A stretch of 64,000 nucleotides of DNA, from assembly GCA_020091685.1 (NCBI GenBank), contig CM034605.1:5911519-5975518 (forward strand), written 5' to 3'. Within the stretch, counting starts at the first letter, position 1. The number at the start of each line of letters is the position of its first letter. Positions 48,489 to 59,185 of the stretch are shown piece after piece. The position numbers were made by a program, and so were the translations under genes. Source of the DNA: Lutjanus erythropterus (lineage: Eukaryota; Chordata; Actinopteri; Lutjaniformes; Lutjanidae). The notes under the pieces were generated by a model. That model saw only the letters and a program-made list of their open reading frames with translations, was not told the origin of the DNA and ran no database searches.

Positions 48489-49331
48489 GTGCATTAGACT
48501 GTGATAACCCTGTCATGACATCTATCATGAATACGAAGGAGTCTATCTCAAGGTTTATGAGTGTTAGCATTTAATCAGTTGTGTAATTTTCAAATGTTTT
48601 AGATGTCTTTGTTATGACAGCTTGAGTCAGTTTGATGACCTGGAATACAAGTACAGTACAAAGGTAGTTTTCTTGATGGGTTTGGTTTGCAGCGGGGCTG
48701 AGTCAGCTAGCTAGGCGGCTAGCTCCACAGCTAACTGAGCTAACTAGCTAATGCCAGCTGCAGGTAACAGCAGACAGCAGTTAGCCTACTTTAGCAACAA
48801 GTAAACTAGCTAACCACTATCTGTTCATCAGGTAACTTTGTAAGCTAAATCACATTGGTACTGTACTCTGTTGTCAAACAGGCCCTATAACATTTAATGA
48901 CATCTTAATGGCAAGTCCAAATGATACCACTTTACTTGAGATGCAGTAAATTATTCATGACACTGTTACAAAAGCATTTGACCATGTAATAAAACTCAAT
49001 GCCGCCCTTATGATAATAATCCAAAATGTACCAATTTACTTCAAGTCAAGGAAAATTTTCATGACACACTTAATAACAGTCTCATGATGGCCCATGTCAA
49101 CATCAACCACATATGACAGTTTAATGTAATGTCAAAACATAAGGCTGAGGTTTGATAATGTGAATAGAGCTATTTTTGTCCTTGTTAACGTCATCCTTGT
49201 CATAGCAAAGACATCTCAAACAAAATCAGCTTTGGATTAAAATGATAACTGACTGAATGACAGCAGTTATAAACATTCAGAATTCCTGTTAATGTCAGAT
49301 GTCATGACATGGTTATGGAAGTCTAATGCAC
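48489..49331. mobile_element. TIR element with about 45-bp inverted ends
   Basis: The left end GTGCATTAGACT...ATAACCCTGTCATGACATCT is matched on the minus strand at the right end by GTGCATTAGACT...ATAACCATGTCATGACATCT (49,288-49,331), roughly 80% identical over about 45 bp. Sequence of this type (tandem TCATGACA words) is common in fish. No transposase is left. The segment 48,690-48,850 inside is a family D copy. Confidence 0.7.
48690..48850. repeat. family D copy nested in TIR element
   Basis: AGCTAGCTAGGCGGCTAGCT, AGCAACAAGTAAACTAGCTA and TTCATCAGGTAACTTTG match 2100-2345. It interrupts the TIR element, so it probably inserted later. Confidence 0.5.
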
Positions 49332-49454
49332 ACCTGCAGTAATGTTAGTTTCTTTGCATGTATGTACCACAGCATCACATGTGTAATGTCTGATGTCACC
49401 ATGACCTCATCAGACAACACACTGATGTTTCTGCCGCTCCACAATCCGTCAGCT

Positions 49455-49680
49455 TCTTGTCCTCGCCTCAAGATGGCGATGATCTCGGAGCCACGCTGTG
49501 CTGCCGTGCGATGGGACGTGGCCGCAAGACCCGTTCTCCAACTGTTCCTGTGTCCCAGCTGTCAGAGACACACAGAGCCATGACAGAGTGACGGGCTCGC
49601 TCAGCAGGACGCCGTGCTTCACGGGCCAGCGGGAGGAGAACCAGAGCAAGGCGCTGCAAGCTGTGCAGGTTGAAGGATTG
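49455..49680. other. GC-richer exon-like block, coding status unclear
   Basis: CpG-bearing sequence preceded by a pyrimidine tract and CTCAAG (acceptor-like, ending at 49,471) and followed by GTGCAG/GTTGAAG (donor-like, 49,668). One plus frame has a Cys-rich CDGTWPQDPFSNCSC stretch reminiscent of an extracellular domain. Another plus frame starts AAGATGGCG, a good Kozak and YY1-type context, but runs only 36 codons. The minus strand is also open, so the reading frame cannot be chosen. Could be an exon, a promoter, or neither. Confidence 0.3.
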
Positions 49681-49984
49681 TGGTTGTCTATGAGAGGGAG
49701 CCTGCTGGCAAAACTAATGCACCTGAACAAAACCAATGAGTGCACCATGCTGATTTAACTATAATGTCATTCATATCCGTAGCCTGATAATTAGACCGAA
49801 TTTCCATTTGTTTCACTTCATTATTCAGTCTGACAACATGTCATCATAACCAATCAGCAGAAAGTTGAAGAAATATGCTGATTTCAGTTGAGGTTTTATT
49901 TCTGAAGACTGATCTGACAGCTGAGTCATATCTTGTGCTGTGTATTGAGTGTATTACAGAGGTGAAAACAGATGTTTGGATTAA

Positions 49985-50105
49985 TACTATTATATTAATA
50001 TCATGCTGTGAGACATCATCTTAAATTTTGGATATTGTTATATTGTGAGATGGCACAAGTGCTGTCTTTCCCTGGTTTTAGAGGCTGTATTACAGTAAAG
50101 TGGAT
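49985..50105 (+). repeat. dispersed repeat fragment
   Basis: TATTGTTATATTGTGAGATG, AAGTGCTGTCTTTCCCTGGT and GGCTGTATTACAGTAAAGTG follow the right-hand part of a well-known fish repeat of the GATATGG class (compare 5968-6260). Confidence 0.6.
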
Positions 50106-50480
50106 TTTCATTGATCCCACTCCCACAAAAACACTCTATCCCATCTGAATTCATGACAGGGTAAATAAAATTCCTGTCCCTGTCCCTGTCCTGATTCCCA
50201 TCCCATCCTGTTCCTGTCAATCAATCGTTCACAAACACCGTTACAAATGTTTTCATATATAAATAATGGACCTATTGTTATTATGATTCTTGCTCCTGTT
50301 AAGTTTTTTCCAGTCCCATGATGAATAGTGACACTTGGAATCCCATGTCCAACAGGATTCCTGAAAAACAGATCAACATAAGTGACCCCTTTATTAAATC
50401 TTTCTTTTTGTAGCCCCTGACCTGGTGTGGACTGCACTTCTTTCCTGCTCAGTACGGCTGCTTGATCCTCGCCACATCTC
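50106..50480 (-). repeat. old transposon-like repeat with (CCTGTC)n core
   Basis: On the minus strand it reads GGGACAGGGACAGGGACAGG, with GATGGGATGGGAATCAGG and GGGAGTGGGATCAATG nearby. This resembles a fish hAT-related repeat built of GGGAT/GGACAGG words. Assignment is from memory. Confidence 0.45.
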
Positions 50481-51199
50481 ACTTCCTTGAACTAAGCTGA
50501 AACCATTTAATTTCAGGACATTTTCAGCGCAGCCAATACACTGTAGATATTTGTCTCATCTGCAATATCCGTTATTATCATGTGATGGCTGGTGCTTTTT
50601 ATGGTCATAATCCTTACATCCTGTGAGACAATGTGGAGCTTGTGATGTGCACGCTCAGGGCCAAGTGTCTGGAATTCCCTCCAGGAGAAACTATGATGTC
50701 TGATTAACACAGAGTATTTAAGTCTCAGAAGAACTGAGTGGCTCTGGTCTAACTTTGTCTCTGGGGACCAATAACAAAGCCTGTCTGTCTAAATCTATCG
50801 ACGTTTATGTCCGTCTTTTTCTCTTTGTGTCCCTCTTTTGTCTTTATCTGATTCACTTTTGCTCACTGTAGCAGGAGTTCTGCAGCCATCCATCTCTGCC
50901 TGTCTCTGTTTCTGTCTTTGTCTTTCTTTCTCTTCCTCTCTTTGTCTCTCAAGTGCTGTCTCTCTCAGGCCTGCTGCCTTCAGATACCATATCTCCTCTT
51001 AATCTACTCCTGAATTACAGCAAAGCCAGTGTCCCAGAGGAGTGCTTTAGATTGCTTGCAGGCAGAGAATAGGATAAGGAGAAAGAAATTGAGAGAATGA
51101 GGTACCGATATAGGGAGGAGATGCCATTTACAACAAAAGATGTCTTAATGAGATGATTGATGACATGCAGAAGAACAAAAAGGATTTCATTGATCGTCA
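50481..51199. other. no gene seen
   Basis: 50,800-50,950 is pyrimidine-rich (CTTTGTCTTTCTTTCTCTTCC). No exon-like block. Confidence 0.4.
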
Positions 51200-51420
51200 A
51201 GTCAGGGAGGGAAAATGCAACAAATTATTAAATGGCCCAAGAGAGATTTATGAGGAGAAAAAGAAAGCCAAAGATTGATAAACACAATGATGTATCGTAT
51301 TTCAACTTTCCATTCATGTGCAAACCTGACAGCCTCTTGAAAAAGGCCGCCATTATCAAACTGATTGATGTGCGACACATGACATACGACTAACACACTC
51401 CGCTTCCCCGTCCTCACGCC
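51200..51420. other. candidate conserved non-coding element upstream of promoter
   Basis: Repeat-free block with GGCCCAAGAGAGATTTATGA, CCAAAGATTGATAAACAC and GCCATTATCAAACTGATTG, directly upstream of the promoter-like cluster at 51,420-51,730. It contains LEF/TCF-like (CAAAG) and homeodomain/forkhead-like cores. Inference from appearance and position. Confidence 0.3.
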
Positions 51421-51730
51421 TTCTCTGCAGGTGAGATGACGCAGGAGATAATTGCATTGTTTCTACGCATGTAGTCTGCTCGCTCCGTCATGATCAGACA
51501 CCCGGCAGCACCGTCTCTCACTCTCCTTGACATTCAGGAAAATGATGTTGCTAGGAGCAACCGCAGGAGGACGGTAGTGACGCTCTGACGTGTCTCTGTA
51601 GCACCTCAACTTGTTATCCCAGAATGAAACGTATCTATATTTATAACGCTCACTCCGGCAGGAGGACCCTTCAGTTCAGTCGGCTCGGCTGCATTAGAGG
51701 CTGATGATAAAATCAACAACCCACTTAGTG
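51420..51730 (+). promoter_or_regulatory. candidate RNA polymerase II promoter with X-box, CRE half-sites, TATA and initiator
   Basis: In order on the plus strand: GATGACGCA (about 51,435), an X-box GTTGCTAGGAGCAAC (51,547-51,561), two TGACG half-sites (51,578-51,582 and TGACGTG at 51,586-51,592), TATATTTATAA (51,636-51,646) and TCAGTTC, an initiator match with A at 51,673, about 33 bp after the TATA core. The spacing is what a TATA promoter needs. CpG content is higher than in the flanks. TTAGTGAGTC at about 51,727 could be the donor of a short non-coding first exon. The gene it would serve is not visible to the right in this window. Confidence 0.45.
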
Positions 51731-53176
51731 AGTCTTCACAGTAAAAAAAACAGTGGGCTGATAGAATCCAAAAACAACCTTTTTACACTCATTGCTGCTA
51801 AGTAAAGTCCAATAGTGCCAGTCGAGATGCTTTGACAGCTGGGTTTTCTGCAGTGCCAGGAAAAGGCGTGCAGTGTAATGCCCACAGCGGAGCAGCAGAG
51901 ACAACAGCATGTCACTAGCATTTCCCTCCAGCCCTGGGGTCAGGTGTCAGATGTCTATTCACTATGTGTGAGTCACAGTGTGTTAAACAGGGGCAGGACT
52001 TGTCATAGCAGGGCGCCCACACAAACAACTGCCTCGAATCTCTGGAAAGCCAGTGATTCTGCAGAGAACGGTGACAACTACAATAAGTTAGACACAAGCA
52101 AAGTGGCAGCATTGATAAGTGTCAATCATAAGTGTCACGGAGTGGCAGGAGAAGTGGCCGGGATGCTCCTCAGGGACATGCAGAGAATCACTCCAGTCAT
52201 TCATATTGTTGCAGGGCTGCTAAAATGATCTGATCTCCGCTCGGCTTCATTAATGCATTATTCAGTAACATGTTACTGTAATATTACAAGTAGAGCAAGG
52301 GGTTACACTATCGAAAACAGTAAATGACCATCCCAATTCCCGCCCCTTTTTGCTCTGCTAGAATACCATGAAATATCAGGAAAACAAACAAACAAACATT
52401 GGCACAGACAGGGATGCCTCTTCTTCCAGTGATGCATACATTCCAGGATACAGTGGTGGAGAAATGTTAAGATCAGAAGAAACTTGTTGCTGGATATATC
52501 GTAGTGGAGATGTTACCTATTTCCACTGTTGAATTGCCCTCATTTTGATGCAGTATAGAGAAAATAAACACGAAGAGTAATGTCAGGCTGCCACAGAGAA
52601 AGATGTTTGCTACCTTACCTTGAGGGAGAATAAGCTGTGATGAAATCTAACTTGAAGGCCACACTCAGATAGGTAGACTTTGTTCACCACAGCTGACATC
52701 TGCACAGCTAACAGTGAAAGCTTACTGGGTGTTAACAGTTCACTGCTTCAGCAGTTCAACTTTAGGATACAAACAAGTCAGCCAACAAGGTACAAAAGTA
52801 ATATAGTAATATAGCAAGTGATGTAAGTAATTAAATTTGATACTAAACAATTGCTGCTTTTTGCAGAAGTAGTAAGTAAAAGTATTTATTTCACGTTATG
52901 AGTAACTTGCCCAGCACTGCTTTGTTTCACCTCTGGCTTGAAGCTGTATCTTCCAGGGCCCGCAGCAGGCCAGCCGTGCCATATGGCCCTTTGCTTTGAG
53001 CCAGGGAGTCAAGGAACACCAAATTAATTCTACGCACTGAAGGATTAAATCGGCCCGGCCTCTATCACACTAAAGCTGGTGAAAAATGTGTTGCTTTCTT
53101 ACAGTTTCCCAGCACATGCAGCTGTCTCCACTGCATGCACATGGACATTTTAAATACTGTGTATCTTCTAAAAATA
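51731..53176. other. no gene supported; AAGTA-word repeat piece at 52.8-52.9 kb
   Basis: A 116-codon plus-strand frame (51,878-52,228) lies just downstream of the candidate promoter but has no clear coding character. 52,790-52,920 (AAGTAAAAGTATTTATTTC, AACTTGCCCAGCACTG) looks like a hAT-type fragment. Confidence 0.35.
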
Positions 53177-53778
53177 TACACTCAACAAAAATATAAATGC
53201 AACACTTTTGTTTTGCTCCCATTTTTCATGAGCTGAAGTTAAAAAAGCAAAACAAAACTAAGACTTCTTCTATGCGCACAACAGGTTTCTCAAAGTTTGT
53301 TCACAAATATGTTAAAATCTGTGCTAGTGAGCACTTCTTCTTTGCCAAGATAATCCACCCACCTGCTAAATGTGGCATATAGAGATGCTGATTAAACAAC
53401 AGGATTATTGCACAGGTGTGGCTTGGATTGGTCACAATAATAGACCACTCTAAAATGTGAAGTTTTATCTTGGAAAAAGACATATACTAAGCAGTGAACT
53501 GTGGCATCAGATAGGTACCCCATTTCTTACCCGGGCGGGCAAAGTCATAATCCACCTTGTTTTGCCTCTGATTGGCTGGTATCTTCATTGGTTGGGCTGG
53601 TTAGGTTGAGGCATGAGGAGTGATTGGTTAGGGCTTGGGTTAACAGGATGGGTCATGAATTGGTCCTCCAGGGGGAAAAAATGGTTTTTGCAGCTTTTGC
53701 AGATTTCAACAAATTTGTGGACAAAATTTGAGAGAAAGAAGTCATAAAAGCATTGCATTTATATTTTTGTAGAGTTTA
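53177..53778. mobile_element. Tc1/mariner-type MITE with 33-bp terminal inverted repeats
   Basis: The left end TACACTCAACAAAAATATAA... (53,177-53,209) and the reverse complement of the right end (53,746-53,778) agree at 29 of 33 positions by my count. A TA lies immediately to the left. The first 300 bp (GAGCACTTCT, AATCCACCCACCTGC, GCACAGGTGTGGCTTGG) match a widespread fish Tc1/mariner non-autonomous element, and CAAAATTTGAGAGAAA near the right end is also typical. The middle is foreign (see nested repeat). No transposase. Confidence 0.85.
53500..53690 (+). repeat. unrelated repeat nested inside the Tc1/mariner MITE
   Basis: TTTTGCCTCTGATTGGCTGG, GGTTAGGTTGAGGCATGAGG and ATTGGTTAGGGCTTGGGTTA are words of a separate fish repeat (GGTTAGG-rich, similar in style to family E). 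It replaces the normal centre of the MITE. Confidence 0.5.
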
Positions 53779-55680
53779 CACCTGAGTGTACAAATGGCAC
53801 TCTAGGCACAACAGGTCACAGTGCAAAATAGTTGGTCAGAAAATGTTCCAATTTGCATGTGAAATTTTGCCATAGGAAAGAACTGCAGCAGCATAATATT
53901 TGTGTGCTTGGACATTTGTTTGGCTCCTGTTTAGCATAAAATACAATTAGCTCCAAATAGCAAACAACTAAAGAGGTTACAGTTTCTGTCATGTCGGCCT
54001 GATTGATGATCATCAGTGTTTTTGATGTTGTTGAAAGAAAGAAAAGTATCCCCGAAGCGTTGACATGCAAAACAAGTGGGACCTGCGTGTCTGACAGCTC
54101 CTGGAGGACGCAGGACAAAAACCTGTTAGTGCACCCTGGAGGTAACGTGACCTCCGTCATCTGAACAACTTTATCCTCAGGCAGTGTACACACTGAGAGT
54201 GAAACCAGAGGTGTCTGTAAACAAAGAAGGAAGCGTGGACAGGAGGAACCAATAAGCGGTTTGGCTGTAGACACAAAGATCAATCATTCTTAGAGGCCTT
54301 AGAGGCAATATTATGATTTGCATAAAGTTATGATGTAGAGGGCTCCAGTTTGTCTGATGTCTGTCTTCTTGAGGGGTTAATAACAACATGTTCAGTACAT
54401 GTGTTCTCTGCAGTATTTACCTGTGGAACATATGTACATGAACAAACATCTGATGATGTAATTTTTATGTAAATGTTATGTGTAACGTGTAGGTGTTAGA
54501 GATTACCAAATTCGGCAAACTTTTCAAAAGTCTTGCTGTGAATGGAAACTATGAGAGGTTAGGGAAAGATCATGATTAAGGTTGATGAAAAGGTGCACGT
54601 CTCGTCACCTTGATCACACTGTGAGACATGTTCACTGATGGTCTAGTTGGAGCTTTGGCAACCAAAGACAGCTTACAGCAACTTTCTGGAATTGTCGGAC
54701 ATTTAGGACCAAATTCTCCCAACAAGACTATAGTTGCTCTAAAACAGGTTGCAATCAAGATTGTATTAAGCCTTACAGTTCCTCAGCTAGAATTTATTTG
54801 TCATACTTTATCTTTTCCTAACCATATCTATACTATAGATACCATACTGCTAAAGGAGAGAATGTTATGAAAAATGTGAAAATATTTGTGCCGGATGGAA
54901 AAACACTTGAACATAATTCAGGGTCTTGCATATCTTCCAGTGTCAACGTGCATAAGTTTTGAAATTCTGACGTGCTACACGCCCCTCCACTAATGCAATG
55001 GTTCCCAAACCTTGGAGAAACAACAGATTAAAAAGGATTCAAACTGAATTCTAGTGAAATAAAGATTAGCATGATAGTATCAGCTCATGTTGTTTCTTTA
55101 TTTGCTTCCTCCATAAATCAAATTAATTCAACTTTGTTTCACTCTATATTTCTGTACTGGTCATCTACACCCCGTGATCTGATGTTACCACAATCCTCAA
55201 ATGGCCACGCTGCAGCTTGGATGTCAGGTATGCACTGTCCAACTCCTGGAGATGGTCTATCTCAGGCGAGGCTTGGTGCAGTTCAACACTCGTAAACAGG
55301 TAATGGAAATGCAAATCAACATTTGGCCAAAAGTAACAATGGAAAAGCCCCTTCTTTCTTATCCATTACAACGCACAGATATTAAACATTGCTGCAGATG
55401 GTTAATTGTAAGGCAAAGATTCATCCAATATGAACAAAAGTTTTGGACATGCTGGACTGCCTCAGCATAGTATGAGTATTTCTGTCATGATGTTTAAAAA
55501 ACAGCAGATTTGTGCAATGCAGCCAAGCCCAAACAGCTCCAGATTGTGTAATTTGATGGCAGTAAAAAGGGAAACACCTTGCAGATTTTTGGGGGCTTTA
55601 AAAACATACCCTGGCTGGTGTGATTCCATCGTATCCCGCTCCCCTGATGACGATTTGCAGCTTTTTGGCCTACATCAGAG
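53779..55680. other. no gene supported; hAT-like end at 55.0 kb
   Basis: AATGGTTCCCAAACCTTGG at 54,999-55,017 resembles a hAT-Charlie-type end (CAGTGGTTCCCAAACC). Several open frames up to 155 codons on either strand lack exon features. Confidence 0.35.
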
Positions 55681-55830
55681 CCAGATCACAGAGGGAGCTC
55701 TGCGGAAGGTGCAGATGGTATTTCTTCTCCTCTGGCTGACAGAACGGGCCAACAATTTAATAACAAATTCTCAAAATGTTGGCCCGGAGCACGACCACCA
55801 GCCAATCAGCACAACCCAACCCGGTGGACA
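55681..55830. other. candidate conserved non-coding element
   Basis: GAGGGAGCTCTGCGGAAGGT, CAACAATTTAATAACAAATT and TGTTGGCCCGGAGCACGACC form a repeat-free block of unusual mixed composition. Pattern impression only. Confidence 0.25.
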
Positions 55831-55932
55831 GCCATAACCAGTGTTATTTGTTTTTCATTGCATTATGTAATTATGGCCCTCTTCCCCAAAGAGAGCTGGG
55901 GCCAAGACAGCTGTGGCTGGGAGGAGATGTAT

Positions 55933-56016
<84 letters not shown>
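55933..56016 (+). repeat. (GATA)n microsatellite
   Basis: About 21 uninterrupted GATA units. Confidence 0.97.
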
Positions 56017-56518
56017 GGGTGTGATATTGGTGCTTTCAGATGTAAGATGAGGTTTAGGGGAACAGTTGGTGAGGGGGCAGTGTTTAGAGATCAGGGACTA
56101 AGGGACTTGGGAGTGGAGGATGGAGGGATTGAAGGTGGGGTTGATCTGTTGCGAGGGAGTCTTCCTGTGCACATTGGAGACGACTCATTACTCACATTCG
56201 ATAAAGCCATCCAACCCAGTCTGCGCTCTCTGTGGACAGTCCCGCCTGCTCATCCCAGCTGCGGCACCACAAGCCAAGAAAGGGCCGGGGTGTGGTAAGC
56301 CTTTTGAGAATACAGTAATACTAACAATATGAGACAGTTTGGCTCGAGTCTCCCTGACACATTATTATTCTTTCTGTTTCATCAAAACAGCTTTGAGTAA
56401 AATCACGTTAAATAAACTTACTTTGTGTGATGTGGGTGGATGCACGAGGTCACACTGATCATACTGATTTGTATCAGTTGTTGTATTCAGGGTGCTTCAG
56501 AGCCTTGAATACAACTAC
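56017..56518. other. no gene seen
   Basis: G-rich segment 56,040-56,160 creates open frames without splice support. Confidence 0.4.
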
Positions 56519-57046
56519 AGTACTGCAAAAATGAACAATTTGTTTTTAATATAATAAGATATTTTAATTAATATCTTGTCTGGGCTGCCTTAAAAGTTTA
56601 CATTGACTGAATTTGAAAAGACAAGTTGAGGTAATTTTGTAATGATTAAAAATTAAATAAATGTTTCTATACAGATAAACGATAAAATGATAGAGTGCAC
56701 TTGGAGTGTATTGTTCATATGTTTTCTTCAAACTATAAAACCAAAAGGGTCTCAGGACAGTTTAAACCCTCAAACAATGCATGCTGGGAAGTCTGTTAAT
56801 ATGCTAATCATGTTTCTTTAGAAACTTAATTTAATGAGTTGATTTCACTCAGTACAGTACATTCATTCAGCTCTTCATTTCAGGTTAAAAGAGATCAAGT
56901 TAGAAGAACTTAAATTGTCTCATTGTTTGTTTATAAGTTATTACAATAATACGAATAAAAATAAAGGGAAAGTTTTATTAACTTGAACTTATTTGTGGAT
57001 TCCACTAAATTAATATGTTTTATCATTTATGTTTTTTACAGTGAAG
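56519..57046. mobile_element. MITE-like repeat with CACTGYAAAAA ends
   Basis: Left TACAGTACTGCAAAAATGAA and right (minus strand) CTTCACTGTAAAAAACAT form short inverted ends. Interior is AT-rich with TTAACTTGAACTTATTTG-type words seen in this class of fish repeat. Confidence 0.45.
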
Positions 57047-59094
57047 ACATCACTCATAGTCTCTCCAAGAAAACAAATTTAAGGTCATCGGAGCCTATCA
57101 GTTGCATCACCTCAGTTCAGTAATGAGATCATGGAGATTCCCGCTGAAGAAAGCCATGCTCAGTCAAGGCCACTGTGACTGAAATGTGTTCCAAACACAG
57201 GTTCAACTAGAAACATGTGGACAACTGGCTAATGTAACTGCAGCTGATGTGACTGACTGCGAGCCTGGACTTCGCTTTTCAAGCAGCTCGAGGACTTCTC
57301 CCCTGCAGGGGGGGAATTCAGATAGCAGAGATGAGTTCTGGGTCACTCCCCGCACCACATAAAACACCATGAGGACAGGTCTTTTCATTCAGAGACAGGG
57401 CAGGACAGGAGATAAGAGTCCTCTTTTCGTTGTCCATTTGTACAAGCTATGCGAGGGGTGACTGATGGAGAGTCGAAGGATGAGGAAAGGGATGAAAAAA
57501 GTTGATGGAAAAGGCAAATACAGACACATTTCTCAGGTTTGTCATCACATTGGTCATGGATGAGCACATACCAGGTGGCGAGCAGAGAAAGTGAAAACAG
57601 GGGAGGACAGAAATTAAGGGGGGTTGTAATGTGGAACACATGGAAGTGGAGGGATGTGGTCTTTATGAGGACATCATTCCATCATTTTTTGGTGCAAGTG
57701 TGAAAAAAATGCAGCTTTTTCAAACAACCCCACAGTGGATCCTGTGGCCTCGAGTGGCTCAGACCCTAAAACTTCTCTCGCTGGATGTAAAAACTTCCAT
57801 ATGTGCGAAGAGCATGTTAAGGAGTGGACCACAACTCTCCAAAGTGTGGACGTCCAACAAAACATCTGTGATGATTCATAATCCAAGTCTTCATTTTGCA
57901 TGCAGTACTGTACACATGGGGATGGATGGTTTGTAAGTGAGGAGATAGAGGGGCGCAGGAAAGGGGGGGAAGTGCTGGAATGAAAATTGTATTGTCGACA
58001 AAAGTCTGAGGCTTGGCCTGGGACCAGAATTTGGGGTGGGGAAGTTTATTGTGATTCTCTGGAGCTCCAGCGCTCCCTCTTTGCTCTGGAGTGTCAGCAG
58101 TCAGGGATGTGAGGCCCTGGCGATTAAAGGGCTACAAGGGTTTCACAAAAGAATACTTTGATTTCTGAGGCTGGGAGTGCTGTGGTATAAAATGAGAAAT
58201 GTGACGTGATTGTGGGCAGAGTTGCTTTGATGTTTTGTCAAGTCAATTTCAGTGGACATGAAGCTGTGGAGGGAAGGAAGAAGGACGCAGTTTGATCTGG
58301 TGACAGCTGTTCATGAGGGTACGAGCAGGTGTAGGCGGTGGCTTAGAGTGGATGGAGACGGGGAAATTCAGGGTCTATTAAGATTACATTCATAATAAGC
58401 CAGCTAAATGTGAAAAGCCATCATAATGTCTTTGTTTTGGCCTTAGGTCTATGATAAGGTGACTTCTTTCTCACCACAAAAGTAGAGGTTTTTGAAAAAA
58501 AGGTCTCCAGAGGGGATGAATGTTGCCTCTAACCTTCTTTATTATGATTAATTCATACAGTAAATGTCACTACAGCTGATCACTTAATAAAGCTAACCTG
58601 TATTTCTTCTTGTATGAACAATCATAATTTAGTAATTTGATCAACATCAGCACAGCAGCATGACTGTGCTCCAGAATAAGAGGTGGCATTTATGACACAC
58701 AATCAAGCTACTGTGATATGATTGTTCAGTCTGACAACAGGAACAGAAGAATTATGTCAGTGAGAACAAACAGTGAATTTTGCTGTATTACGGCAACAGC
58801 TGGAAGGGACTGTTTCACCAGCTGAAACTCAAATGAACCTGGTTGTGTGTTCCTGTTCAGCTCCAGATGTCCAACTCCTTTTTGCCCTGTGCTCTAAACA
58901 GTTGAGCGAGCCTGGCACCCGGCGGCGCCTTGTTCAACTTTCTCCTTTCCTGTTTCCTGTACTTAGCCTATATGTTGCTTTTGCAGGTACCCCAGCAACA
59001 TCTTTTAACCATCTTCAAAAGATGGTTTTCTTTATAATATAGACAAGCCTAAAATATAGCATACAAAACAACATACAGTGCATAAAAAAAGTTC
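57047..59094. other. no gene seen
   Basis: Unique DNA with short open frames, some purine-rich stretches (57,930-57,975), no repeats I recognise with confidence. Confidence 0.4.
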
Positions 59095-59185
59095 CTCTGG
59101 GTACCAAGCTTGCTCAACTGTTCTTGGAGCACAGAGCAAAAAGGGGCGGGACTTAGGAAGGGTCAATTTAGTTTCTTACGGACTG
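59095..59185 (+). repeat. dispersed repeat, family G, copy 2
   Basis: GGTACCAAGCTTGCTCAACT, AGCAAAAAGGGGCGGGACTT and AGGAAGGGTCAATTTAG match 33,335-33,425 in order, at about three quarters identity by eye. Confidence 0.65.

Noticed and set aside
51878..52228. 116-codon ORF downstream of the candidate promoter
   Set aside because: No recognisable domain or signal peptide and ordinary codon composition; kept only as context.
53816..54283. 155-codon minus-strand open frame
   Set aside because: No motif or splice context; composition like translated non-coding AT-rich DNA.
55430..55837. 135-codon plus-strand ORF
   Set aside because: No domain; its right part coincides with a possible conserved non-coding block.
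55933..56016. CRISPR-like regular repeat
   Set aside because: It is a simple GATA microsatellite without spacers, and this is vertebrate DNA.
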